DNA from: Arthrobacter ramosus
Lineage (GTDB): Bacteria; Actinomycetota; Actinomycetes; Actinomycetales; Micrococcaceae
Reading direction: 5' to 3'
Assembly (NCBI RefSeq): GCF_039535095.1
Contig: NZ_BAAAWN010000001.1
Coordinates: 806,001-870,000 of the forward strand
Length of the DNA stretch: 64,000 bases
Shown here one piece after another: positions 1 to 7,979 of the stretch. The notes beneath the pieces are model-generated. The model saw only the letters and a program-made list of their open reading frames with translations. It made no database searches and was not told the origin of the DNA. Numbering within the stretch: position 1 is the stretch's first letter; each line of letters opens with the position of its first letter. A program made the position numbers and the translations under genes.

Positions 1-351
1 GTGCCAGAAACACGAAGAAGTCGCGTCGGGTTCGGCCGGACCAGCGTCCCCGGCGCTGAGGGGCCGGGACAGCCTGCGCGGTGGCCGCGGGGCTGCCTGT
101 CAGTTGTCTTGTCATGGGAGGTCTCTAACGGTTCGCAGATATCGGGGCGCGCCGGACTCGAACTGTTGGGTCAAGGGGGCGGCTAGTTTTACCTCACCAC
201 ACGGGAACACCTGTCAAGTCAAAAAAGGGGGCGTTCGCGGGATTGTTGGACAAGCCTTTTGCGCTCGTTTACTCGATGTTTCGTGGCGCATGGGCCCGTG
301 TTCACATTCGAGGCACGACTACCGTTTGTGGGCGAGGAGCAGAATAGGCAC
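1..351. other. Left-edge intergenic region, no convincing gene
   Basis: No recognisable protein lies here. The frame open from base 1 to the TAG at 184-186 reads as low-complexity Gly/Arg/Pro sequence and could at most be the tail of a gene starting outside the window. A weak promoter candidate for the next gene is TTGGAC (246-251), a 17-bp spacer and TTACTC (269-274). A short CAGCG/CGCTG inverted repeat occurs near 40-60. In this family of gene orders adk and map usually lie just upstream, but neither is visible. Confidence 0.4.
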
Positions 352-1302
352 ATGACTTCCAAGATCACTGATGTGTCAGGAATCCGGGTGGGACATGTCC
401 AGCGGATCGGCGATGGCTGGCTGAGCGGGGTGACCGTTGTCCTTCCGCCGCCGGGGACGGTGGGATCGGTGGACGTCCGGGGCGGCGGACCGGGCACGCA
501 CGAGACGGACGCGCTCGACCCCACCACCCTGGTGCCCACGGTCGACGCGGTAGTGCTCACCGGCGGGAGTGCCTTCGGTTTGGTCACGGCCCACGGTGCC
601 CAGCGGTGGTGCGAAGAGCAAGGGCGCGGTTTCGCCGTGCCTGGGGGAGTGGTGCCGATCGTTCCGGCCGCGGCGATCTTCGATTTGGGTCGCGGCGGTG
701 ACTTCGCCGCCCGCCCCGACGAAGCCATGGGATACGAAGCGGCTGTTGCGGCTGGGGCCTCCAGCGAGCACGCCGACGTCGGGCGTGGAAACATCGGTGC
801 CGGTACCGGTGCAGTGATTGGGCGCGGCGCGTTCAAAGGGGGAGTGGGCACCTCGTCCATCACCTTGGACAGCGGCGTGGTGGTGGGCGCGCTCGCAGTG
901 GTCAATGCGCTTGGGATGCCTTTCGGCACATCGTCCCGGCGGACGGAATCGGGCGGCCCCGAACCGGTGGGGCCGCCGGCGCTGAACACCACGCTTGTCG
1001 TCGTCGCCACCAACGCGCTCCTCGACCCCGCCGAATGCAAGCGCACCGCGAGTGCCGCACACGCCGGCCTCGCCCGGGCGCTGAATCCTTCCCATACCCT
1101 CGCCGACGGCGACACCGTGTTCGCGCTGGCGACAGGCGCCGTCGGGCTTGACCGCAGTTCGGAACAAGCAAGGCAGGTTTCGCTCATTACCCTGCAAAGC
1201 GCGGCGGCAGACGCCGTCCGCCTGGCTGTCCTCGACGGTGTCGCGGCTGCGGAATCCATCACGACGGCGGCAGGCACGTTCGCTGCCTACGGCGCGGTTT
1301 AG
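352..1302 (+). CDS. P1 family (DmpA/S58) aminopeptidase-like hydrolase
   Basis: A 316-residue protein of the P1/DmpA family (L-aminopeptidase/D-esterase-like; peptidase S58). These enzymes are N-terminal-nucleophile hydrolases that cleave themselves into alpha and beta chains and release N-terminal residues from small peptides, amides or esters. The N-terminus (ITDVSGIRVGH) and the glycine-rich GNIGAGTGA stretch are typical. By family analogy the self-cleavage site is N212-T213 in LNTTLVVVATNA, with Thr213 as nucleophile; this is inference. The ATG at 352 was chosen because GAGGAG lies 12 nt upstream and homology begins there; an upstream in-frame ATG at 259 adds 31 residues unlike the family. 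It is a single gene before the infA promoter, and its natural substrate cannot be told. Confidence 0.85.
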   Translation: MTSKITDVSGIRVGHVQRIGDGWLSGVTVVLPPPGTVGSVDVRGGGPGTHETDALDPTTLVPTVDAVVLTGGSAFGLVTAHGAQRWCEEQGRGFAVPGGVVPIVPAAAIFDLGRGGDFAARPDEAMGYEAAVAAGASSEHADVGRGNIGAGTGAVIGRGAFKGGVGTSSITLDSGVVVGALAVVNALGMPFGTSSRRTESGGPEPVGPPALNTTLVVVATNALLDPAECKRTASAAHAGLARALNPSHTLADGDTVFALATGAVGLDRSSEQARQVSLITLQSAAADAVRLAVLDGVAAAESITTAAGTFAAYGAV

Positions 1303-1373
1303 CGGGATACAAGGGGTTCCGCGGTCCGCGGAAGGGTGACACCGTGCCGGTATCTGCGCTAGCATGGGCGGAT

Positions 1374-1402
1374 TTAACTTTCGCGCCATCTTGGCGTAGA
1401 GT
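1374..1402 (+). promoter_or_regulatory. Candidate sigma-A promoter of infA
   Basis: TTAACT (1374-1379), a 17-bp spacer and TAGAGT (1397-1402). The same -10 hexamer occurs in the groES promoter of this window. It would give a leader of about 150 nt before infA. Prediction only. Confidence 0.5.
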
Positions 1403-1558
1403 TGTTTGTTGGTTGTCTCCACAGCCACGCCCATTTAACAGGTCGCGAGTCCTGCTTCGTGGAGTGGCAAGAGCCGGACGGCCAAACAAACAAAAAACGT
1501 CCGCAGATTTTCCGGTGCCTAACCGGAGGGCTGCGGCAAACAACAGTTAGCGGAGGAT

Positions 1559-1780
1559 ATGGCCAAGAAGGACGGGGTCATTGAGATCGAGGGCGTTGTG
1601 ACTGAGGCACTGCCCAACGCGATGTTTCGCGTTGAGCTCACCAACAAGCACATCGTTCTTGCACATATCTCGGGGAAGATGCGACAGCACTACATCAGGA
1701 TTCTCCCTGAGGACCGCGTAGTGGTGGAGCTAAGCCCTTACGACCTCACACGTGGTCGCATCGTCTACCGCTACAAGTAA
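1559..1780 (+). CDS. infA: Translation initiation factor IF-1
   Basis: A 73-residue S1-like OB-fold protein, nearly invariant across bacteria (start [14 protein letters not shown], end RGRIVYRYK). IF-1 binds the 30S A site with IF-2 and IF-3 during initiation. It is full length. GGAGGA (1552-1557) lies only 1 nt before the ATG, an unusually tight spacing; another purine-rich stretch near 1525 may help. It heads the infA-rpmJ-rpsM-rpsK cluster, with rpmJ 81 nt downstream. Confidence 0.98.
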   Translation: MAKKDGVIEIEGVVTEALPNAMFRVELTNKHIVLAHISGKMRQHYIRILPEDRVVVELSPYDLTRGRIVYRYK

Positions 1781-1861
1781 TTGCTGTGCGGCAACCTCGG
1801 GAAAACGAAAACCTAGGTAAAGCCGCTTCAGCTGACCAACTGCAACACGCAAAGGAACGCC

Positions 1862-1975
1862 ATGAAGGTCAAGCCGAGCGTTAAGCAGATCTGCGACAAG
1901 TGCAAAGTGATCCGCCGTAATGGCCGGGTCATGGTGATCTGCGAGAACCCGCGCCACAAGCAGCGCCAGGGCTAA
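1862..1975 (+). CDS. rpmJ: 50S ribosomal protein L36, zinc-binding (C+) form
   Basis: A 37-residue protein, [20 protein letters not shown] at the N-terminus. It carries the full zinc ribbon C11-x2-C14...C27-x4-H32, so it is the zinc-dependent form of L36, which sits in the large subunit near the peptidyl-transferase region. AAAGGAA (1851-1857) precedes the ATG. A second, zinc-free L36 gene lies at 48273-48395; this copy is expected to be used when zinc is plentiful. It lies in the usual place between infA and rpsM. Confidence 0.97.
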   Translation: MKVKPSVKQICDKCKVIRRNGRVMVICENPRHKQRQG

Positions 1976-2165
1976 TTCCCCGCAAGGGAACTAGCGCCCG
2001 CGAGGGCAACCTGGGTTGCTAACCCACGCAAGTAAATAAAGGCAGCACAAGCTGAATTGGGACGTATGGGCCCGGACAGCTAACCCCCGGTCGGAGGCTG
2101 GGGCCGCACTGAAAGTGCGGGTGTACTGCCTACGACCTCCGGTTTATTCAAGGAGCACTGCCACT

Positions 2166-2543
2166 ATGGCTCGTCTCGCTGGCGTAGACATTCCCCGCGA
2201 AAAGCGGTTGGAAATTGCGCTTACTTACATCTACGGCGTGGGCAAGACCCGTGCACACGAAACCCTGGCTGCCACCGGCATCAGCGCTGACGTTCGCGTC
2301 AAGGACCTGACTGACGCCGAGCTGGTTCAGCTGCGTGACTACATTGAAGGCAACTACAAGGTTGAGGGTGACCTTCGCCGCGAAGTAGCAGCAGATATCC
2401 GCCGCAAGGTTGAAATCGGCAGCTACGAAGGCCTGCGTCACCGCAAGGGCCTGCCCGTACGCGGTCAGCGTACGAAGACCAACGCTCGTACCCGCAAGGG
2501 CCCGAAGCGTACCGTCGCCGGCAAGAAGAAAGCCGGCCGCTAG
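2166..2543 (+). CDS. rpsM: 30S ribosomal protein S13
   Basis: 125 residues starting [20 protein letters not shown], with the basic C-terminal tail ending [12 protein letters not shown] that contacts tRNA. S13 sits in the 30S head and forms bridges with the 50S subunit. AAGGAG (2150-2155) is well spaced before the ATG at 2166; a longer in-frame extension to 2115 lacks homology. The 190-nt gap after rpmJ contains a short hairpin (CCGCACT/AGTGCGG, 2104-2120) that could be part of a leader RNA. rpsK follows after 102 nt. Confidence 0.98.
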   Translation: MARLAGVDIPREKRLEIALTYIYGVGKTRAHETLAATGISADVRVKDLTDAELVQLRDYIEGNYKVEGDLRREVAADIRRKVEIGSYEGLRHRKGLPVRGQRTKTNARTRKGPKRTVAGKKKAGR

Positions 2544-2645
2544 TCCCCATTTGCCCCCTAAAATCGCTTCGCGATTTCAGGGAACCCGGCAAATGTGGGC
2601 CCAAGCCGCTGGCTTTCCCCCAAACAACTTTCTGTAGGAGAAATA

Positions 2646-3047
2646 ATGCCCCCGAAGACTCGTGGCGCGGTTCGCAAGCCGCGTAAGAAGGACAAGAAGA
2701 ATATCGCGCTTGGCCAGGCGCACATCAAGAGCACCTTTAACAACACCATCGTGTCCATCACGGACCCGAACGGTGCTGTAATCTCCTGGGCTTCCGCCGG
2801 TGAGGTTGGATTCAAGGGCTCCCGCAAGTCCACCCCGTTCGCCGCCCAGATGGCTGCCGAGGCTGCTGCAAAGCGCGCCCAGGAGCACGGTCTGCGCAAG
2901 GTTGACGTGTTCGTCAAGGGACCGGGATCCGGACGCGAAACAGCAATCCGTTCGCTGCAGGCCGCTGGCCTCGAGGTTGGCTCCATTCAGGACGTCACCC
3001 CCGCCGCCCACAACGGTTGCCGCCCGCCGAAGCGCCGCCGCGTCTAA
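2646..3047 (+). CDS. rpsK: 30S ribosomal protein S11
   Basis: 133 residues starting [20 protein letters not shown] and ending [13 protein letters not shown], the conserved S11 C-terminus. S11 lines the 30S platform near the E site. The start is fixed by AGGAG (2636-2640) five bases before the ATG. In many bacteria rpsD follows here; it is missing from this cluster, as in Streptomyces, and rpoA comes next. A long GC-rich inverted repeat lies between rpsK and rpoA. Confidence 0.98.
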   Translation: MPPKTRGAVRKPRKKDKKNIALGQAHIKSTFNNTIVSITDPNGAVISWASAGEVGFKGSRKSTPFAAQMAAEAAAKRAQEHGLRKVDVFVKGPGSGRETAIRSLQAAGLEVGSIQDVTPAAHNGCRPPKRRRV

Positions 3048-3061
3048 TTGGATTCTTGGCC

Positions 3062-3118
3062 TTGCCGGCCGGGTCCGCCACGGAACAGCTTGACTGCTCC
3101 GCGGCGCCCGGCCGGCAA
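3062..3118. other. Long inverted repeat between rpsK and rpoA
   Basis: TTGCCGGCCGGG (3062-3073) pairs perfectly with CCCGGCCGGCAA (3107-3118). The 33 bases between can fold further (GGAACAGC against GCTCC). There is no T-tract, so it does not look like a standard intrinsic terminator. It may be an mRNA processing or stability element that uncouples rpoA from the ribosomal genes. Confidence 0.6.
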
Positions 3119-3189
3119 AGCCGGAACCAAGCCGATTTCCACCACCTGTGTTGCGTCATATAGCGGATGCTCGCCGAAAGGAAACCTAA

Positions 3190-4200
3190 GTGCTTATTGC
3201 ACAGCGCCCCACTCTGTCTGAAGAAGTAGTCTCCGAGAACCGCTCGCGTTTCATCATTGAACCGCTGGAACCGGGCTTCGGTTACACCCTCGGAAACTCC
3301 CTCCGCCGTACCCTGCTCTCTTCCATCCCCGGTGCTGCTGTAACCAGCATCCGGATCGATGGCGTGCTGCACGAGTTCACCACGGTTCCGGGTGTCAAGG
3401 AAGATGTCACTGAGATCATCCTGAACATCAAGAGCCTCTCCGTGTCCTCCGAGCACGACGAGCCGGTTGTTGCATACCTGCGCAAGCAGGGCCCCGGAGT
3501 CGTCACGGCCGCGGACATCGCTCCGCCGGCCGGCGTCGAATTCCACAACCCGGATCTGCACATTGCCACGCTGAACTCGAAGGGCAAGTTCGAACTCGAA
3601 CTGACCATCGAACGCGGCCGCGGCTACGTTTCGGCAGCTCAGAACAAGTCCGGCGACTCCGAGATCGGCCGTATTCCGGTCGACTCGATCTACTCGCCGG
3701 TCTTGAAGGTTACCTTCCGCGTGGAAGCTACCCGTGTTGAGCAGCGCACTGACTTCGACAAGCTGATTGTCGACGTCGAGACCAAGCAGGCTATCGCCCC
3801 GCGCGACGCTGTTGCCTCGGCAGGCACCACCCTGGTGGAACTGTTCGGTCTTGCACGTGAGCTGAACACCGCAGCTGAAGGTATCGAGATCGGCCCGTCG
3901 CCGACGGACGCTGCCTTGGCAGCTGACATGGCACTGCCGATCGAGGATCTGGACCTCACAGTCCGTTCCTACAACTGCCTCAAGCGTGAGGGCATCCACA
4001 CCGTGGGTGAACTCGTTGCCCGCTCCGAGGCTGACCTGATGGACATCCGTAACTTCGGTGCGAAGTCCATCGATGAGGTCAAGGCAAAGCTGGTTGAACT
4101 GGGTCTGTCCCTCAAGGACTCGCCTCCCGGTTTCGATCTTGCAGCCCGCGCCGCAGCCATCGAAGAGGACGACGCCGCGTTCAGCGACGACGAGCTCTAA
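3190..4200 (+). CDS. rpoA: DNA-directed RNA polymerase subunit alpha
   Basis: 336 residues: N-terminal dimerisation domain (roughly 1-230, with [17 protein letters not shown]), linker, and C-terminal domain (about 245-310, with [20 protein letters not shown]) that binds UP elements and activators. It ends in an acidic tail ([12 protein letters not shown]). GTG start at 3190 with GAAAGGAAA just upstream; the protein begins [12 protein letters not shown] as in other actinobacteria. It follows the rpsK hairpin and precedes rplQ by 66 nt. Confidence 0.99.
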   Translation: MLIAQRPTLSEEVVSENRSRFIIEPLEPGFGYTLGNSLRRTLLSSIPGAAVTSIRIDGVLHEFTTVPGVKEDVTEIILNIKSLSVSSEHDEPVVAYLRKQGPGVVTAADIAPPAGVEFHNPDLHIATLNSKGKFELELTIERGRGYVSAAQNKSGDSEIGRIPVDSIYSPVLKVTFRVEATRVEQRTDFDKLIVDVETKQAIAPRDAVASAGTTLVELFGLARELNTAAEGIEIGPSPTDAALAADMALPIEDLDLTVRSYNCLKREGIHTVGELVARSEADLMDIRNFGAKSIDEVKAKLVELGLSLKDSPPGFDLAARAAAIEEDDAAFSDDEL

Positions 4201-4266
4201 CAAGCAGATCTTGGCCACCGAGTCCACGTTCGGACCCGGACGGCCTTCATTACAGGAGAAATTACT

Positions 4267-4827
4267 ATGCCTACCCCCACTAAGGGTCCGCGCCTCGGAG
4301 GCGGTCCGGCTCACGAGCGCCTGATGCTCGCGAACCTGGCAGCAGCCTTGTTCGAGCACAAGCGCATCACCACGACGGTCACCAAGGCCAAGCGCCTGAA
4401 GCCGTACGCAGAGCGCCTCGTGACCTTCGCCAAGCGCGGCGACCTGTCCTCCCGCCGTCGCGTGCTCGGCCTGATCAGCGACAAGGGCATCGTCCACGAG
4501 CTGTTCACCGACATCGCCGGCGCCGTTGCCAACCGCGATGGTGGCTACACCCGTATCACCAAGATCGGCAACCGCAAGGGCGACAACGCTCCCATGGCTG
4601 TCATCGAGCTGGTTCTTGAGCCGGTTTCCCCGAAGCAGGCTGTGGTTGCCGAGGCAACCGCTGCTGCCAAGCGCGACGCCGAGAAGGCTGCTCCGGCTGC
4701 CGAAGAGGCCGCTCCGGTTGTCGAGGAAGAGGTCGTTGAGGCTGAAGCCCCGGAGACCGAAGCCGAGGCTCCCGAAGCTGAAGCTGCTGAAACCGAAGAG
4801 GCTCCGGCCGCTGAGGAAAAGAAGTAA
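4267..4827 (+). CDS. rplQ: 50S ribosomal protein L17 with acidic C-terminal tail
   Basis: 186 residues. Residues 1-120 are ordinary L17 (start [20 protein letters not shown]), which binds near the peptide exit tunnel. Residues from about 125 on form a low-complexity Ala/Glu/Pro tail ending [10 protein letters not shown] that is absent from the 127-residue E. coli protein; such tails are common in actinobacteria. AGGAG lies before the ATG. It is the last ribosomal gene here and is followed by an intrinsic terminator at 4871-4909. Confidence 0.98.
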   Translation: MPTPTKGPRLGGGPAHERLMLANLAAALFEHKRITTTVTKAKRLKPYAERLVTFAKRGDLSSRRRVLGLISDKGIVHELFTDIAGAVANRDGGYTRITKIGNRKGDNAPMAVIELVLEPVSPKQAVVAEATAAAKRDAEKAAPAAEEAAPVVEEEVVEAEAPETEAEAPEAEAAETEEAPAAEEKK

Positions 4828-4846
4828 TTCACTGAATTCTTCACAG

Positions 4847-4860
4847 TAGACTTAAGTCTA
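4847..4860 (+). promoter_or_regulatory. truA -10 element inside a 14-bp palindrome
   Basis: TAGACTTAAGTCTA is a perfect palindrome whose last base is the A of the truA ATG. Its left half, TAGACT (4847-4852), fits an actinobacterial -10 box 7 nt before the ATG, a spacing that recurs at other genes in this window. No good -35 is visible, and there is no Shine-Dalgarno sequence. A leaderless truA transcript is inferred. Confidence 0.45.
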
Positions 4861-5750
4861 TGAACGAACGAAAACCCGCTGCCCCCGTTTTGGGGGGCGG
4901 CGGGTTTTTGCGTGTCCGGATGGATCTTTCGTACGACGGCGGCCCTTTCAACGGGTGGGCGCTTCAGCCCGGTCTCCGGACCGTGCAGGGCTCGTTGGAA
5001 GAGGCGTTGGCGCTGATCGTGCGGCGCCCCGTACGGGTCACCGTGGCAGGGCGGACCGACGCCGGTGTCCACGCCCGAGGCCAAGTGGCGCACATCGACC
5101 TGTCCGAGGCGGAGTGGGGCGGGCTGCCGAGGGGCCACGAGATCGACCCCGCGGCCGCGTTGCTGCGGAGGCTTCGCGGAGCCTTGAGCCGGGTCCTGCG
5201 GGACGAAACCGGCGCCATTGAAGTGCACGACGTCGGACTGTCGCCTGACGGTTTTGACGCTCGCTTCTCAGCGTTGTGGCGCCGCTACAGCTACCGGATC
5301 GCCGATGGCCCGGAACGGTGGGACCCCGTCCTGCGAAGGCTCACCCTGTGGCATAAGGCCGACTTGGACGAGGGGGCGATGAACGAGGGAGCCGCGGCGC
5401 TGCTGGGGCTCCAGGATTTCCGCGCGTACTGCAAGCCCCGTGAGGGAGCCACCACCATCCGCGAACTGCAGCGGCTTGAGTTCGTCCGCGGCAGCGACGG
5501 CGTACTGGTCGCCAACGTCCAGGCCGATGCATTTTGCCACAACATGGTGCGTGCCTTGGTCGGATCCGCATTGCGTGTGGGGGAGGGCCTGGAAAGTCCG
5601 GAGTGGCTGCACGAGCGCCTGCTCGCTGGAATCAGGGATGCCAAGTCGGTGCTTGCCGCACCCCACCCCTTGGTGCTTGAGGAAGTGGCCTATCCCTCCG
5701 ACGACGAACTGTTTGCGCGGGCCGAGTTGACACGGGCGCGGCGGGAGTAG
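4860..5750 (+). CDS. truA: tRNA pseudouridine(38-40) synthase TruA
   Basis: 296 residues. TruA isomerises U38-U40 in the tRNA anticodon arm. The catalytic Asp is D67 in AGRTDAGVHA; the N-terminal strand RVRMDLSYDGGPFNGWALQP and the C-terminal FCHNMVRALVGSALRVGEG are characteristic. Start choice: ATG 4860 has no ribosome-binding site but lies 7 nt after a -10-like TAGACT, suggesting a leaderless mRNA. TTG 4908 or ATG 4920 would avoid the terminator overlap but have no Shine-Dalgarno, and 4920 would cut the first strand. It converges with the minus-strand pilus locus. Confidence 0.92.
   Translation: MNERKPAAPVLGGGGFLRVRMDLSYDGGPFNGWALQPGLRTVQGSLEEALALIVRRPVRVTVAGRTDAGVHARGQVAHIDLSEAEWGGLPRGHEIDPAAALLRRLRGALSRVLRDETGAIEVHDVGLSPDGFDARFSALWRRYSYRIADGPERWDPVLRRLTLWHKADLDEGAMNEGAAALLGLQDFRAYCKPREGATTIRELQRLEFVRGSDGVLVANVQADAFCHNMVRALVGSALRVGEGLESPEWLHERLLAGIRDAKSVLAAPHPLVLEEVAYPSDDELFARAELTRARRE
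4871..4909 (+). terminator. Intrinsic terminator of the rpoA-rplQ operon, inside truA
   Basis: A 16-bp stem (4871-4886 with 4893-4908, one G-T wobble at 4880/4899), a 6-base loop and a T5 run (4905-4909). It is a classical intrinsic terminator by structure. It lies within codons 4-17 of truA as drawn from the ATG at 4860. Confidence 0.85.
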
Positions 5751-5799
5751 GTTTGGGGTGGCCGGGCTTCCTGTCCCAGACGAGGCTCCGCCGTTGGAC

Positions 5800-5873
5800 G
5801 GCCCCCTCCCGGCTCTGGGTACCGTGGAGGGGGCCTGCGAAGACCACCCGCGGGTTCTGGGTATCGCGGGTGG
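5800..5873. repeat. Two tandem hairpins with a shared loop motif
   Basis: Hairpin 1: GGCCCCCTCC (5800-5809) with GGAGGGGGCC (5826-5835). Hairpin 2: CCACCCGCG (5844-5852) with CGCGGGTGG (5865-5873). The stems differ, but the loops are nearly identical: GGCTCTGGGTACC (5811-5823) and GGTTCTGGGTATC (5853-5865). They lie between convergent truA and the last pilin gene, where bidirectional termination is expected, but neither has a T-tract. Confidence 0.7.
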
Positions 5874-5915
5874 CCGGTCAGTAGCGCCCCAGATGCGCCG
5901 GTCATGGGTCTGTTC

Positions 5916-6107
5916 TTAGGGCAGTCCCAGAGCAGTCTTCACTCCGTTGGCCAGTGTGCCGAAGTAACCGTTCAGGGCGGTACCGAACAGTCCTACTCCG
6001 CCAACGATGACCATCGCGATGAAGCCCACCAAAACTGAGTATTCTGTGGCCGTTGCTCCCTGCTCTCCAGCCAAGATCCTGATTAGTTGCTTGAACCTTC
6101 TTTTCAT
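5916..6107 (-). CDS. Flp/Fap-type pilin, third copy
   Basis: A 63-residue Flp prepilin: short basic leader (MKRRFKQLIRILAGEQ), then GATATEYSVLVGFIAMVIV, the processing site and hydrophobic segment typical of class IVb Flp pilins with the +5 glutamate. The prepilin peptidase should cut at the Gly before ATATEYS. ATG 6107 was chosen because GGTGATC, which complements the 16S tail, lies just upstream; GTG 6116 would add three residues. It is the last gene of the locus, 30 nt after tadC, apart from the two pilins at the front, and differs from them in several core positions. Confidence 0.9.
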   Translation of the reverse strand: MKRRFKQLIRILAGEQGATATEYSVLVGFIAMVIVGGVGLFGTALNGYFGTLANGVKTALGLP

Positions 6108-6137
6108 ATCGATCACCGTCTGTTCGTTAGTGTGACG

Positions 6138-7013
6138 TTAGGAGAACGCAGCGATGATGTTCATGACGGCTGGCCCCAGCAGGATGATGAACAGCGTTGG
6201 AAAAATGCAGAAGATCAGTGGGAAGAGGATCTTCACCGGAATCTTCATGGCATACTCCTCGGCCCGCTGACGGCGCTTGGTTCGCATTTCCTGAGCCTGG
6301 GCTTTGAGGACTTTGGCGATGGCAATACCGTAGGCATCCGCTTGGACAACGGCCCTGATGAAGCTCCGAACGTCTGGAACATCTACGCGCTGGGACATGT
6401 CGAGATATGCGTCCTTGCGGCTCCGCCCCACCTGAATGTCCTGCAGGGTCCTGATGAACTCGTCTGCCAACGGTCCCTTGCCGCTTTCCGCAGCACGGGC
6501 CATGGCAGCTTCAAAACCCAGACCTGCCTGGACGGAGATCAGCATCTGATCGAGTGAGTTTGGCAGCTCCAGGCGAATGGCCTCGCGCCGTTTCTGCGCA
6601 TTCGAACGAATGAGGAGATCCGGGACGAAATAGGCCAACGCGATAACGGCAATACCAAGGAGAAACCTCCCAGCCGATGGATCGCCGAGGAACAACAGCA
6701 CTCCGAGGACGCCACCACCGAGTGCCAGCAATGGTTTGACCATCAAGATCCGGCCCAATGGCCAGTCCTTGGGACGACCAGCCCCCGCCAGTTGCTTGTC
6801 GAGCCAGGCGATATAGCCGCCTGGTACAAGTTGCCGTGAAATGGCCGTCAAACGATCGCTAAGGTTGCTGGATTGTGGCGCAGTATCCGTGCGGACGCCG
6901 AGATTCGTCCGAATGTTGCGTGTCCCTACTCTGTCCCCGGTGAAGGCGAGCCAGACCATCCAAGACACAGGGGCCACGATGGCCAACATGGCTGCATATG
7001 GGAAGAATTGCAT
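6138..7013 (-). CDS. tadC: Tad pilus inner-membrane protein TadC
   Basis: 291 residues, type II secretion F-domain family. It has a hydrophobic N-terminus, two central membrane segments (about 95-135), a cytoplasmic helical F domain (LPNSLDQMLISVQAGLGFEAAMARAA) and a final membrane segment (ILFPLIFCIFPTLFIILLGP). With TadB it forms the platform on which TadA drives pilin assembly. It lies 12 nt after tadB and before the third pilin gene. The assignment to TadC rests on position after TadB and length. Confidence 0.88.
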   Translation of the reverse strand: MQFFPYAAMLAIVAPVSWMVWLAFTGDRVGTRNIRTNLGVRTDTAPQSSNLSDRLTAISRQLVPGGYIAWLDKQLAGAGRPKDWPLGRILMVKPLLALGGGVLGVLLFLGDPSAGRFLLGIAVIALAYFVPDLLIRSNAQKRREAIRLELPNSLDQMLISVQAGLGFEAAMARAAESGKGPLADEFIRTLQDIQVGRSRKDAYLDMSQRVDVPDVRSFIRAVVQADAYGIAIAKVLKAQAQEMRTKRRQRAEEYAMKIPVKILFPLIFCIFPTLFIILLGPAVMNIIAAFS

Positions 7014-7025
7014 GGTGGATCCCTC

Positions 7026-7979
7026 CTAGTACTTCGGCTTGATGAGCCGGCTCAACCACCATGCGCCCACGCTGAGCATGACCGCGGCGGCGGCAAGCAT
7101 GAGATAACCAGGCACAGTGGATGTGAAGGTGTGGGCATAGCTCGGGTTGATGAACAGCAGTGCGATGAACATGACTACGGGTAGCGCGAGGAGGACCAGC
7201 GCGGACATTCGTCCTTCGGCACTCAGCGCCCTGACCTGTCGGCGGATTTGGTTGCGGTCGCGGATGGTTTCACCAACGTGGTCCAAGACCTCGGCCAAGT
7301 CCCCGCCGACTTCTCGGTGGATTTCGATCGCTTGGGCTATCCACCCGAAGTCGTCGCTGTTCGTCCTTATGGCGACATCGCTCAGGGACTCTCCGAGATC
7401 GCGTCCGATCCGAGTTTCGTTGACGATCCTGCTCATCTCCTCGGCCATCGGTGCCTCGCTCTCCTGGGCGAGAGCGTCCACTGCCCTCAAGAGACTGTGC
7501 CCTGCCCGCATCCCTCCGCTCAACATCTGGACCGCATCGGGTACCTGTTCGTCGAATTTCGCCGCACGCCGGGCCGTGAGCACACCCAAAAGCGCCACTA
7601 GGGCAAACACAGCGATGAGGCACATCAGGACCGTGAAGACGAGGCCACCTAGCAGGAAACCGACGGTACTGGCGAGAACCACCACGATTCCAGCAATCAG
7701 TACGTAGTCGGCTGGTTGTTTCTTCAATCCCGCGGCATCCAGTCTCGCCTGCGAAAGATATCCACCAGAGCGCGAATGAATGCGTGTTTGGATGGCACTC
7801 TTGGCGCCGTCAGTGAGCCGCGTCAGGGCAGACGTGTGGATCGGCAAATCGGGACGGCGCCTTTCAGCATCAAGGGTCCTCGTTGACTTGAGCACCACCA
7901 ACACCAGCAGAAGCAAAGCGAAGTACATCAAGCCCAAGCCCGCCGCCAGAAAAACGGATTGGAGTCCCGAGTCGCTCAT
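7026..7979 (-). CDS. tadB: Tad pilus inner-membrane protein TadB
   Basis: 317 residues, type II secretion F-domain family. There is an N-terminal membrane helix (about 8-30), a pair of helices (about 92-140), the F domain with VPDAVQMLSGGMRAGHSLLRAVDALA, and two C-terminal helices. It is partner of TadC in the pilus platform. Its start codon overlaps the end of tadA by 4 nt, so translation is probably coupled. Confidence 0.9.
   Translation of the reverse strand: MSDSGLQSVFLAAGLGLMYFALLLLVLVVLKSTRTLDAERRRPDLPIHTSALTRLTDGAKSAIQTRIHSRSGGYLSQARLDAAGLKKQPADYVLIAGIVVVLASTVGFLLGGLVFTVLMCLIAVFALVALLGVLTARRAAKFDEQVPDAVQMLSGGMRAGHSLLRAVDALAQESEAPMAEEMSRIVNETRIGRDLGESLSDVAIRTNSDDFGWIAQAIEIHREVGGDLAEVLDHVGETIRDRNQIRRQVRALSAEGRMSALVLLALPVVMFIALLFINPSYAHTFTSTVPGYLMLAAAAVMLSVGAWWLSRLIKPKY

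Noticed and set aside
158..180. tRNA T-arm-like sequence (GTTCGAGTCC on the minus strand)
   Set aside because: No matching acceptor, D or anticodon arms can be drawn around it, so it is not a tRNA gene and there is too little for an att site.
2995..4497. A 500-codon open frame opposite rpoA
   Set aside because: Antisense shadow of rpoA and rplQ without recognisable domains.
5690..5905. Small minus-strand frame with repeated PRYPEP
   Set aside because: The apparent peptide repeat is the translation of the two tandem hairpins; there is no start signal or family.
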